This document shows positions 8,529-14,643 of a stretch of 14,643 nucleotides of DNA, one piece after another (position 1 is the first letter of the stretch; each line of letters opens with the position of its first letter). Origin of the DNA: an uncultured Prevotella sp. Its GTDB lineage: Bacteria > Bacteroidota > Bacteroidia > Bacteroidales > Bacteroidaceae. A model generated the notes under the pieces. It was not told the DNA's origin, searched no databases, and saw only the letters and a list, made by a program, of their open reading frames with translations. The stretch spans positions 1-14,643 of the forward strand of contig CAAHDP010000405.1 of the NCBI GenBank assembly GCA_900770515.1, given 5' to 3'. Both the position numbers and the translations under genes were made by a program.

Positions 8529-8560
8529 AAGCCCGGGGCGAAAGGTCCCGGGCTTTTTTA
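8529..8560 (+). terminator. Strong terminator closing the caspase block
   Basis: GC-rich hairpin with 9-base perfect arms AAGCCCGGG (8529-8537) and CCCGGGCTT (8547-8555), a 9-base loop, and a T run at 8554-8559. It sits 42 bases past the DUF4384 stop. Read on the - strand the hairpin is followed by CTTCTTCATTTTG, a poorer U tract, so it may only weakly serve the convergent transglutaminase gene. Confidence 0.92.
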
Positions 8561-8589
8561 TTTTATGATTTCAAGTACCATGAAATACA

Positions 8590-11331
8590 TCACAGCTTTC
8601 TGATTACAGATTCCAACTGCTCACCCAATCCGATGGTATAACCCTGAGAGAGGAATACCACTCTATTGAATGTATCAGAGATGGTGAAGATAGGCAACAG
8701 GTTCTTGTTCTGAAGCTTCATGTTCTCTACCATTTCCTTGCGACAAGAGCCATCCTTGTCAATACCGAAAATGATGTTCTTTGGCAAGCCAGGGAACTCA
8801 GAGATTCTGAACTTCTTGGCTGAAGCCTCATCCTCGAACAGGAGAACGATAGGACGATTCCACTTATCAAATACCTGTGCCACCTTGGCGATGTCCTTCA
8901 AGGCATGGTTGGTTGGCTCCTGTCCTACACCTATCAATCCCATCACAAAGTAACCACGACCTGTCTGGCTCAAGAGACTTACTTCCTGGTTGCTTGGCAA
9001 AAGGATGAACTTCGACTCAGAATTGAAATTGCCCTTCACGGTAATCTCGGTCTCAGAGCTGCGCAAATGCATCTCTACCTTGGTGGTAGCCCCCTGCTTT
9101 ACGTGGAACATCTGCATTTCTGCAAGCACGCCACCATTAGCCAATCTGGTGCCTGATACCAGCGCATAGTCGCCTTCATCCAAGTCTACACCATTCTTAA
9201 ATGTATTGCTCCAGGTGCATCCTTCCTCAGGATATTCCAGGAGAGATGTTGAACCATCGGCATTGATGCGATGGATGGTAAAGTGACTGTAGTACTTAGG
9301 ATCATCCACGGCACCATTATCCGCATATCCCATCACGAACTTGCCCTTGGCAGAAGCCTCCTGCGCAGCATTCTCGAAATCTACATCAATCCACTCACCA
9401 CCCTTGTGGTTCTTGTATTGAGTCTTCTTGGTCACAGCATCCACCTGAGCCTCGATGCCCAAGCTTCTGGCCACATCCACAAAGAATACCTTGCGGGAAC
9501 GGTCGTCTGTAAGACGAGAGCGATATACGCCGATAGGAGTCTGAGCTATCTGCAACGCCTTCTTATCAGGATTAATCCTGATGTTCTTCTTCACCCACTC
9601 TACCAGGAGACTAGGATTATTCTTGAATGCCACCTGCTTCTTGGCAAATTCCTTCTCGAAGAACTGCTTGAAAGGAGTGATAATCATCTCGTTTTCCACA
9701 CGTGGTGATAATTCATCGCTCTTGGCATTGAAGTTATCCTCCAGAATAATCATCTGCATATCTCTCAAGTCCTTGGCACTCAAGGTAGAGAGCAAGTTGA
9801 TAGCTCTATCCAAACGATCCTGATGCTGCACCAGGAAACTGAGGATAACATCGTGATTTCCACTGGATGCTACCAGGAAATCAATCATCTTCTGAGCCTT
9901 GGCTGAAATTTTCCCGTTTGCATCCGATGCTGTAAGCTTCTCGCCCTTAGCAGCCAGGAAAGTTACACCGTTTCTGGTAATATTCTGCTCCTCTATCAAT
10001 CCGTTTGCCTTCAGAGTAGCCAGCGCACTCTCCTGATTAAAGAAGGTGGCAAGATAAGCGTGGCGGATAGAATCCTCATAGGCAAAGCGCTCCAGGTTCT
10101 TGGCTCTTGCTTCTGGCGAAACCTCAGGAATATTGGCACGCTCTGGAGGAGGAACAATATCAAATGAATCGCGGAAGAATACTTCCTTCTGCATGGCGCT
10201 TGCTCCTACCTCATGGTTCAAGCGGATAACGATGTTCTTATCCTTACCGAAGGATGCCTTGGCAAAGCCATACTTGCCACCCTTGGAAGCCCAGATCATC
10301 ATGTCGCCCTTACCTGCCGAAAGGAAGGTCTTTCCATCTGCCATGGTATATTTGGTTACCACAGTGCAGAACTCCGCATAGTTGTATATCTTGAAATCCA
10401 CTCTTGCACCATCCACAGGGTTGCCTGCTTCATCTTCGATAGAGAAATCGATGCGGGCAGAAGAACCATAGTTGTCGATGAGATTGATTTCGGTATAGTT
10501 AGAGGTGCGGAGCATCACTTCCTCAGGACCATTATAATCGCCGAATGCCTTGGTATGCATCAGCATGGCACGGGAAGCAGGAGCATTAAACCAAGCCAGA
10601 TTCAACACAGCTTCCGGCTCACAGGCACCGAGGAAATACCAGGTACCATCTGCCCAAGCCTCAACCCAGGCATGGTTGTCGTCGGTATGTGCCCAACGAG
10701 GGGTATAAACCTGACGTGCAGGAATACCAATGGCTCGCAAGGCAGCCACGGTGAAAGTACTCTGCTCGCCACATCGTCCGTAAGCCGAACGGATGGTAGA
10801 AAGCGGAGCTGAGGTTCTGCCGTCGGAAGGCTGATAAGTTACCAGCTCGTGACACCAGTGGTTCACTTCGAGGATGGCTTCCTTCATGCCCAATCCCTTT
10901 ACACGCTCCTTCAATTCCTTGAAGAACACCATGCGGGAATTATCCAGGTTCTCGTTGTTGATGCGAACTGGCAGAACGAAATGACGGAAGAGCAGCTCTG
11001 GTACCTTATTACCCCAAGCCATTTGATTGCGTGCCTCGAAACTGGTGCGCACATTCTCCAGGAAGAAGCTGGTTGGATAGTCGGTGACATCAGCCACAGG
11101 CATGTAAGCATAGAGGAACTGCAAGGCACCCTGCTCGTCGCCAGTAGCTTTCTGCTGCTTAAGCATCTTCTGGTCGTAAAACTGCTTACCTACCAGGTTA
11201 ACCTTCTGCTTAAAGGCCGTTTCCACCTTCGTGCGATAAGCTGCATCGGTAATGAAATGGTCATTTGCCGCCATCATTGTCTGCCAAGAGGCTAAAAACA
11301 CAACAGCGAACATTACTAAAAATTTTCTCAT
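8590..11331 (-). CDS. Secreted transglutaminase-like protein with thioredoxin-like C-terminus
   Basis: Protein of 913 residues with a signal peptide (cleavage near residue 21, MMA-AN). Residues about 145-240 form a transglutaminase/protease-like core: YGRCGEQSTF with Cys187 (codon 10771-10773), GIPARQVYTPRW, and DNHAWVEAW with His220. The usual Asp is not obvious; WYFLGACEPE follows and may supply an acid. Residues about 280-372 look like a carboxypeptidase-regulatory or Ig-like beta domain (DEAGNPVDGARVDFKIYN). Residues about 573-655 resemble a second transglutaminase core without the Cys. Residues about 770-913 resemble a thioredoxin/TlpA fold (ending SDTFNRVVFLSQGYTIGLGEQL) without a CxxC. 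Bacterial secreted members of this family usually act as cysteine peptidases or cross-linkers of envelope or host proteins. Which of these applies here is not readable. It is convergent with the caspase block and divergent from cutC, and stands alone as a transcription unit. Confidence 0.93.
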   Translation of the reverse strand: MRKFLVMFAVVFLASWQTMMAANDHFITDAAYRTKVETAFKQKVNLVGKQFYDQKMLKQQKATGDEQGALQFLYAYMPVADVTDYPTSFFLENVRTSFEARNQMAWGNKVPELLFRHFVLPVRINNENLDNSRMVFFKELKERVKGLGMKEAILEVNHWCHELVTYQPSDGRTSAPLSTIRSAYGRCGEQSTFTVAALRAIGIPARQVYTPRWAHTDDNHAWVEAWADGTWYFLGACEPEAVLNLAWFNAPASRAMLMHTKAFGDYNGPEEVMLRTSNYTEINLIDNYGSSARIDFSIEDEAGNPVDGARVDFKIYNYAEFCTVVTKYTMADGKTFLSAGKGDMMIWASKGGKYGFAKASFGKDKNIVIRLNHEVGASAMQKEVFFRDSFDIVPPPERANIPEVSPEARAKNLERFAYEDSIRHAYLATFFNQESALATLKANGLIEEQNITRNGVTFLAAKGEKLTASDANGKISAKAQKMIDFLVASSGNHDVILSFLVQHQDRLDRAINLLSTLSAKDLRDMQMIILEDNFNAKSDELSPRVENEMIITPFKQFFEKEFAKKQVAFKNNPSLLVEWVKKNIRINPDKKALQIAQTPIGVYRSRLTDDRSRKVFFVDVARSLGIEAQVDAVTKKTQYKNHKGGEWIDVDFENAAQEASAKGKFVMGYADNGAVDDPKYYSHFTIHRINADGSTSLLEYPEEGCTWSNTFKNGVDLDEGDYALVSGTRLANGGVLAEMQMFHVKQGATTKVEMHLRSSETEITVKGNFNSESKFILLPSNQEVSLLSQTGRGYFVMGLIGVGQEPTNHALKDIAKVAQVFDKWNRPIVLLFEDEASAKKFRISEFPGLPKNIIFGIDKDGSCRKEMVENMKLQNKNLLPIFTISDTFNRVVFLSQGYTIGLGEQLESVIRKL

Positions 11332-11402
11332 TGTTAGTTAGCTTTTTAATTTCTATTACTATAATCCAGTTAATATATTGATATTTCGATTTAAACTTTC
11401 TG

Positions 11403-11410
11403 CAAAAATA
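11403..11410 (-). promoter_or_regulatory. Possible -7 box for the transglutaminase gene
   Basis: On the - strand this reads TATTTTTG, matching TAnnTTTG, about 70 bases upstream of the ATG at 11331. No good -33 TTTG is seen at the expected spacing. The surrounding DNA is A/T-rich, so a chance match is possible. Confidence 0.4.
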
Positions 11411-11453
11411 ATGTTTTTTTTCGAAATAATGGCTATCACAAAAGAAAAAATGT

Positions 11454-11461
11454 TATCTTTG
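11454..11461 (+). promoter_or_regulatory. -7 promoter box for cutC
   Basis: TATCTTTG matches the TAnnTTTG consensus exactly and is followed by the common CA(G) sequence. It lies about 83 bases upstream of the cutC ATG at 11545. A -33 TTTG is not evident upstream; the stretch is A-rich. It is divergent from the transglutaminase promoter region in the 213-base gap 11332-11544. Confidence 0.6.
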
Positions 11462-11544
11462 CAGAAAAATTCGAGAAATCGAGCAAAAAGAGAAAAGAAT
11501 TAGCAAGAAATCAAGTAACTAAATGGAAAGAAGAATTAAAGACT

Positions 11545-12315
11545 ATGAACAGAGACGATTTTAAGTTTGAAATATGCGCCAACAGCGTAGAGAGCTGTCT
11601 GGCTGCACAGGAAGGCGGTGCCAACCGTGTGGAACTATGCGCAGGCATACCTGAAGGCGGAACTACCCCTTCGTATGGCGAAATAAAAGTGGCGCGCAAG
11701 TTATTGAACGAGACCAAGCTCCATGTCATCATCCGCCCTCGTGGTGGTGATTTCCTCTATACTCCATTGGAGATTGAACGCATGGAGGAAGATATCAGAT
11801 TATGTAGAGAATTGGGGGTAGATGGCGTGGTTATCGGATGCCTTACAGAAGATGGCGAAGTGGATATGGAGGCGAATCGCCGACTCGTGGAATTGGCAAA
11901 AGGTGATAGCGAATTAAAGCCGATGAGCGTAACCTTCCATCGTGCATTCGACCGTGCAGCCAATCCTCAGAAGGCTTTGGAAGATATCATCTCCCTGGGT
12001 TGCGACCGCATCCTTACATCGGGTCAGCAGCCAAAGGCTGTAGAAGGTGTAGCTCTTCTTGCAGAACTCAAGAAGATAGCAGCAGGCCGCATCATCCTCC
12101 TTGCCGGTTGTGGTGTGAACGAGGATAACATCCGCACCATCTTCGATGCCACCGATATTCACGAATATCACTTCTCGGCAAGAGTGAATGTACCTAGCAA
12201 GATGAAACAACTCAATACCAATGTTTATATGGGTGCTGAGGGAGCAGATGAAGCTAACTCGCTGGTTACCTCGGCAGAAAGAGTGAAGCAAACCATTGCC
12301 AACCTTTTGGGGTAA
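11545..12315 (+). CDS. cutC: CutC family protein
   Basis: Cytoplasmic TIM-barrel protein of 256 residues, the usual length for the family, with no signal peptide. Family marks in order: FEICANSVESCLAAQEGGANRVELC near the N-terminus, GGTTPSYG, the strand VIIRPRGGDFLY, DGVVIGCLTEDGEVD, VTFHRAFDRA, CDRILTSGQ, ILLAGCGVN, and EYHFSAR near the C-terminus. The name comes from an E. coli copper-tolerance screen. The copper role is disputed, and the true reaction or ligand of bacterial CutC is not settled, so this is a family name rather than a proven function. It is transcribed alone from the TATCTTTG box and ends at a shared bidirectional terminator. Its last 18 coding bases belong to the first copy of an imperfect 23-base tandem repeat that continues past the stop. 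Confidence 0.95.
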   Translation: MNRDDFKFEICANSVESCLAAQEGGANRVELCAGIPEGGTTPSYGEIKVARKLLNETKLHVIIRPRGGDFLYTPLEIERMEEDIRLCRELGVDGVVIGCLTEDGEVDMEANRRLVELAKGDSELKPMSVTFHRAFDRAANPQKALEDIISLGCDRILTSGQQPKAVEGVALLAELKKIAAGRIILLAGCGVNEDNIRTIFDATDIHEYHFSARVNVPSKMKQLNTNVYMGAEGADEANSLVTSAERVKQTIANLLG

Positions 12316-12343
12316 AGTTAGTCAATCTTTTGGGTTAAAGTTT
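12298..12343. repeat. Imperfect 23-base tandem repeat over the cutC stop
   Basis: Copy 1 at 12298-12320 and copy 2 at 12321-12343 agree at 19 of 23 positions (core CTTTTGGGGTAAAGTT against CTTTTGGGTTAAAGTT). The cutC stop codon TAA (12313-12315) lies in copy 1, so copy 2 looks like a small duplication of the gene's 3' end. Confidence 0.7.
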
Positions 12344-12353
12344 TCCAACCCAT

Positions 12354-12400
12354 AAAAAAGTGTCGCAATCTCTTGAAAACATAGAGATTACGACACTTTT
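12354..12400. terminator. Bidirectional terminator between cutC and the fucosidase gene
   Basis: Stem of 18 base positions with one A/C mismatch: AAAAGTGTCG (12356-12365) pairs with CGACACTTTT (12391-12400), and AATCTCT (12367-12373) pairs with AGAGATT (12383-12389). The loop is 9 bases. A T run lies on the + side (12397-12400) and six A (12354-12359) give a U run for - strand transcripts. It can therefore stop both convergent genes. Confidence 0.92.
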
Positions 12401-12422
12401 CCAATATGTTATTCACACTAGT

Positions 12423-13784
12423 CTAGAGTGCGATTTCCACAACCTTATCCATTTCTGTAGGAACCTCACCGAGATTCAAAAGCACACCACCTTCGCACTT
12501 CTGAACTTTCACAGGCTTCTTGCTGGCAAAATCGAAAGCCTTCTTCACCTTCTGGTTTCCAAGAGGCAGGAAGAGGCTCTTATCCTTCAGGTTCAGGATA
12601 TGAACGAAGAGACGATTGCCCTTCTGGGTGGTAACACCCCAATCGTGAGGAGCCACGATGCCGCCACGGGTACCATAGATGGTCTCGCCGTAAGTCTTCA
12701 TCCACTCTCCCATTTCTGCCAAACGCTCCAAGGCAACAGCAGGAAGCTCACCATCTGGCTGAGGGCCGATGTTCATCAGTAGGTTGGCATTCTTGCCAGC
12801 TGCATTCACCAGGTAATGAACCAGAGTCTTGGTGGATTTATAATCCTGGTCGGTAATCTTATAACCCCACATGCCGTTCATGGTCTCGCAGGTTTCAAGA
12901 GGCAGGCGGCTGATGTCCTGACCCGACAATCCTGCCTTATTCTCTCCAGGAAGGTCGCGCTCGAAAGCCTGAACATCCTCACCCTCGAAAGGAGAAGAGT
13001 GATGGTTGTTTACGATCAGGCAGCCTGGCTGCAGGCGATGGATAAGCGCATACTGCTCTGGCAACTGCCAGTCGAAGTTAGGATTTTGATCCTGATCCCA
13101 CCATCCATCAAACCAGATACATCTCACCTTACCGTAGTTGGTAAGAAGTTCAGTAAGCTGATTGTTCATAAACTGATAGTAGCTCTTCCAGTTACCCTCA
13201 GGGTTAGGGCGACCTGTGCCTCTACCCGTTCTTCCCCAAACAGCATCCTCGCGATACCAGTCAATATGAGAGTAATAAAGATGCAAAGCGATGCCCTGCT
13301 TGTGGCACTCATCCGCCAGTTCCTTCACGATGTCGCGGCGGAAAGGAGTAGCATCTACAATATTATAATCAGAATACTTGGTCTTGAACATAGAGAAACC
13401 CTCGTGATGGCGAGTGGTGAAGCAGATGTACTTGGCACCCGAAGCCTTGATGGCAGCCACCCATTTGGCAGCATCAAACTTAGAAGGATAGAAACCGCCA
13501 GCCAGCTTGGCATACTCCTTATAGTTCAAATCCTTGTTGGTCATTGTCCATTCGCCGGTGGCGAGCATGCTGTACAATCCCCAATGCAGGAAGATGCCGA
13601 ACTTATCATCCTGGAACTGCTTTCTAGATTCCAAGTTCTCTGGAGAAGGCTGATAGTGCTGAGCCTGTGCCTTGTTTTCCTTGGCAACATCTTTAGTAAC
13701 GATAGCGTTAGCCGTCAGGCAAGAGCAACCCAAAGTAAGGATTGCAGCACACAATTGTGACTTAAAATTCATTTTAATTCCCAT
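12423..13784 (-). CDS. Secreted GH29 alpha-L-fucosidase
   Basis: Retaining glycoside hydrolase of family 29, which removes alpha-linked L-fucose from glycans, probably in the periplasm or at the cell surface. I start it at ATG 13784 (453 residues); ATG 13772 (449 residues) is an equally good alternative. Either gives a signal peptide ending TANA. The frame stays open further upstream, but that part covers the promoter. Family marks in order: DDKFGIFLHWGLYSMLATGEW near the mature N-terminus, AKYICFTTRHHEGFSMF, HLYYSHIDWYRED, and VRCIWFDGWWDQ, where the Asp (codon 13107-13109, residue 226) is the expected nucleophile. NANLLMNIGPQPDGELP follows, then a C-terminal beta domain. The acid/base Glu varies in GH29; the Glu in QAFERDLPG is a candidate. 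No susC/susD or other carbohydrate genes are adjacent in this window, so it looks like a stand-alone gene. The linkage preference is not readable from sequence. Confidence 0.95.
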   Translation of the reverse strand: MGIKMNFKSQLCAAILTLGCSCLTANAIVTKDVAKENKAQAQHYQPSPENLESRKQFQDDKFGIFLHWGLYSMLATGEWTMTNKDLNYKEYAKLAGGFYPSKFDAAKWVAAIKASGAKYICFTTRHHEGFSMFKTKYSDYNIVDATPFRRDIVKELADECHKQGIALHLYYSHIDWYREDAVWGRTGRGTGRPNPEGNWKSYYQFMNNQLTELLTNYGKVRCIWFDGWWDQDQNPNFDWQLPEQYALIHRLQPGCLIVNNHHSSPFEGEDVQAFERDLPGENKAGLSGQDISRLPLETCETMNGMWGYKITDQDYKSTKTLVHYLVNAAGKNANLLMNIGPQPDGELPAVALERLAEMGEWMKTYGETIYGTRGGIVAPHDWGVTTQKGNRLFVHILNLKDKSLFLPLGNQKVKKAFDFASKKPVKVQKCEGGVLLNLGEVPTEMDKVVEIAL

Positions 13785-13815
13785 AATTAAATTGTTACAG
13801 TTAGTTATTATGGTG

Positions 13816-13844
13816 CAAATATACAACTTTTTTTTCAGAGCAAA
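13816..13844 (-). promoter_or_regulatory. Promoter of the fucosidase gene
   Basis: On the - strand: TTTG (13844-13841), 17-base spacer, then TATATTTG (13823-13816), an exact TAnnTTTG match, with transcription expected to begin about 13810. The 5' UTR would be about 25-40 bases to either candidate ATG. The spacer is a little shorter than the usual 19-21. Confidence 0.7.
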
Positions 13845-13949
13845 GAGATAAAATCCGAAAAAGTCTATTTTCAGATAAAAAAACTCCGTAATGATGGCTC
13901 TCCTTTGTCCTTGAAGAAGCATTCTATGTTATAAGACTTTAAATTAGAT

Positions 13950-13978
13950 AATAAAATTGTAATTTTTTCAATTTTATT
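13950..13978. repeat. Inverted repeat abutting the rubredoxin promoter
   Basis: Perfect 10-base arms AATAAAATTG (13950-13959) and CAATTTTATT (13969-13978) with a 9-base T-rich spacer. The right arm overlaps the first bases of the TTTG -33 element (13977-13980). This placement is what an operator for a repressor or activator would show. It is AT-rich, so chance is possible. Confidence 0.5.
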
Positions 13979-14008
13979 TGGAGATAAGAAAAAATAGTTG
14001 TATCTTTG
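13977..14008 (+). promoter_or_regulatory. Promoter of the rubredoxin-superoxide reductase operon
   Basis: TTTG (13977-13980), 20-base spacer, TATCTTTG (14001-14008). This is a textbook match to the Bacteroidota promoter (TTTG, 19-21 bases, TAnnTTTG). Transcription should begin about 14013, leaving a leader of about 84 bases before the rubredoxin ATG. Confidence 0.85.
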
Positions 14009-14096
14009 CAGTAGTTATCAGACGAATAGGCAGAAAAGCCTTCTGATAGAGAGTGAAAGAACAAGATTATTAATATCAAAGAAAGAAAGGAACATT

Positions 14097-14261
14097 ATGA
14101 AGAAATATATTTGCGACGTATGTGGTTGGATTTATGATCCAGAAGTAGGAGATCCAGAGGGCGGCATCGCTCCAGGTACAGCATTTGAAGATATCCCGGA
14201 TGATTGGGTTTGCCCTCTTTGCGGAGTAGGCAAAGAAGACTTTAGCCCGATAGAGGAATAA
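14097..14261 (+). CDS. Rubredoxin
   Basis: Small cytoplasmic iron protein of 54 residues that carries one electron on a single Fe(Cys)4 centre. The four ligands are visible as two CxxC-G knuckles: Cys6 and Cys9 ([12 protein letters not shown]) and Cys39 and Cys42 ([13 protein letters not shown]). The aromatic and acidic residues typical of the family (Tyr4, Trp11, Tyr13, Phe30, Trp37) are present, and the length is normal. The start is ATG 14097; the frame stays open upstream, but that region contains the promoter. The superoxide reductase gene follows after 22 bases without a terminator. Rubredoxin is the known electron donor for superoxide reductase, so the pair should work as an oxygen-defence unit in an anaerobe. 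The operon promoter lies at 13977-14008, with an inverted repeat next to it. Confidence 0.97.
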   Translation: MKKYICDVCGWIYDPEVGDPEGGIAPGTAFEDIPDDWVCPLCGVGKEDFSPIEE

Positions 14262-14270
14262 AAAAATTAT

Positions 14271-14276
14271 AGGAGG
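14271..14276 (+). promoter_or_regulatory. Perfect Shine-Dalgarno site for the superoxide reductase gene
   Basis: AGGAGG lies 7 bases before the ATG at 14284 and fixes that start. Such a full site stands out, because Bacteroidota genes, including the others here, mostly lack one. Confidence 0.8.
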
Positions 14277-14283
14277 AACAAAT

Positions 14284-14643
14284 ATGACTAAGATTAGAGA
14301 AATCTACCGCTGCCAGATTTGTGGCAACGTGGTAGAAGTAGTAAACAAGGGAGCCGTGCTCAGCTGCTGCGGTGAGCCGATGAAGCTCATGAAGGAGAAC
14401 ACCAGCGATGGTGCCAGAGAGAAGCATGTGCCAGTGATAGAACCTATAGAAGGCGGCTATCGTGTAACCGTAGGAAGCGTGGAGCATCCGATGCTTCCAG
14501 AGCATTACATCCAATGGATAGAGCTGCTCACCCCTACCGATGTGCTTCGTCACGAGTTGAAGCCAGGCGAAAAGCCTGAAGCTATCTTCCTGACCAACGC
14601 AGAAGCCAAGGATGTTACGGCTCGAGAATACTGCAACCTTCAC
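14284..14643 (+). CDS. Superoxide reductase (desulfoferrodoxin), 3' end cut by the window
   Basis: The 120 codons present encode nearly all of a two-iron superoxide reductase, which reduces superoxide to hydrogen peroxide without making oxygen. The N-terminal desulforedoxin-like centre has all four cysteines (Cys10 and Cys13 in YRCQICG, Cys28 and Cys29 in LSCCGEPM). The catalytic Fe(His)4Cys centre is visible as REKHVP (Glu46, Lys47, His48), VEHPM (His68), EHYI (His74) and the closing EYCNLH (Cys117, His120). The Glu-Lys pair is known in the family to guide superoxide. The typical family ending is only a few residues past CNLH, so perhaps 5-10 residues are missing. No stop is in the window. 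It is preceded by rubredoxin (22-base gap) and by a perfect AGGAGG site, so it is co-transcribed and probably well translated. Proteins of this family are annotated as dfx, rbo or sor. Confidence 0.96.
   Translation, partial: MTKIREIYRCQICGNVVEVVNKGAVLSCCGEPMKLMKENTSDGAREKHVPVIEPIEGGYRVTVGSVEHPMLPEHYIQWIELLTPTDVLRHELKPGEKPEAIFLTNAEAKDVTAREYCNLH

Larger units (their letters stand above)
13785..14096. other. Divergent intergenic region, fucosidase / rubredoxin
   Basis: This 312-base gap contains no gene that I can support. It holds the fucosidase promoter on its left side (13816-13844) and, on its right side, an inverted repeat (13950-13978), the rubredoxin promoter (13977-14008) and a leader of about 80 bases. 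The middle part (13850-13945) shows nothing recognisable: AT-rich, with only very short open frames. Confidence 0.8.

Noticed and set aside
10213..10812. Open frame antisense to the transglutaminase core (about 199 codons)
   Set aside because: It overlaps the catalytic region of a well-supported gene and has no recognisable motif.
12816..13760. Long open frame antisense to the fucosidase gene (314 codons)
   Set aside because: The opposite strand encodes a clear GH29 protein with all family motifs. The antisense product shows no recognisable domain and is a by-product of codon use.
13785..13922. N-terminal extension of the fucosidase to an ATG at 13922
   Set aside because: The extension would cover the TATATTTG promoter and place a non-signal segment before an evident signal peptide.
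13998..14096. N-terminal extension of rubredoxin to an ATG at 13998
   Set aside because: It would overlap the -7 box, and rubredoxins start directly before the first CxxC as at 14097.
14242..14643. Open frame on the - strand at the right edge
   Set aside because: It is antisense to the superoxide reductase, whose metal ligands are all in place; no motif is seen in the antisense product.
1..14643. CRISPR, tRNA, rRNA, insertion sequence or prophage content
   Set aside because: I found no regular repeat-spacer pattern, no cloverleaf-like segment, no transposase motif and no phage gene in any part of the window.

Overview
The window looks like a chromosomal segment of a Bacteroidota anaerobe, most likely Prevotellaceae (Prevotella/Segatella type). 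The evidence is moderate GC, several exact TAnnTTTG -7 promoter boxes, mostly absent Shine-Dalgarno sites, many secreted proteins with N-terminal signal peptides, and proteins that read like Prevotella/Bacteroides families. The genus is an inference. I see no tRNA, rRNA, CRISPR array, transposase or prophage gene.

Layout from left to right. (1) Positions 1-1917 hold the 3' part of polA (proofreading exonuclease plus polymerase domains), ended by a hairpin terminator. (2) Positions about 2018-8560 hold a four-gene block on the + strand. It starts at a TAAATTTG promoter box and ends in a GC-rich terminator. In order it encodes a small secreted helical protein with an LPP20-like core, a secreted WD40-like propeller protein with a divergent OmpA-like C-terminus, a secreted TPR protein ending in a caspase-fold (C14) protease domain, and a secreted DUF4384-type protein. 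(3) Positions 8590-11331 (- strand) encode a large secreted transglutaminase-like protein. (4) Positions 11545-12315 (+) encode CutC, followed by a bidirectional terminator shared with (5) a secreted GH29 alpha-L-fucosidase on the - strand (12423-13784). (6) From about 13977 to the window end there is a rubredoxin-superoxide reductase (desulfoferrodoxin) operon behind an excellent Bacteroidota promoter. The superoxide reductase runs off the right edge.

The most interesting part is the caspase block. The propeller/OmpA-like protein and the caspase protein share a homologous module of about 120 residues (a W...E[ST]LD[DE]Y...R helix followed by a beta-rich part ending in GK-x-Y-x-[FY]DN). All four products carry export signals. 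The OmpA-like domain keeps the Asp and Arg positions used for peptidoglycan binding. My hypothesis is an envelope-located sensing and proteolysis system: propeller and OmpA-like anchor, TPR and caspase effector, and two small accessory proteins. Its trigger and substrate cannot be read from sequence.

The other genes are mostly housekeeping or stress functions: DNA repair/replication (PolA), oxygen defence (rubredoxin as electron donor to superoxide reductase), glycan foraging (fucosidase) and CutC, whose role is unsettled.
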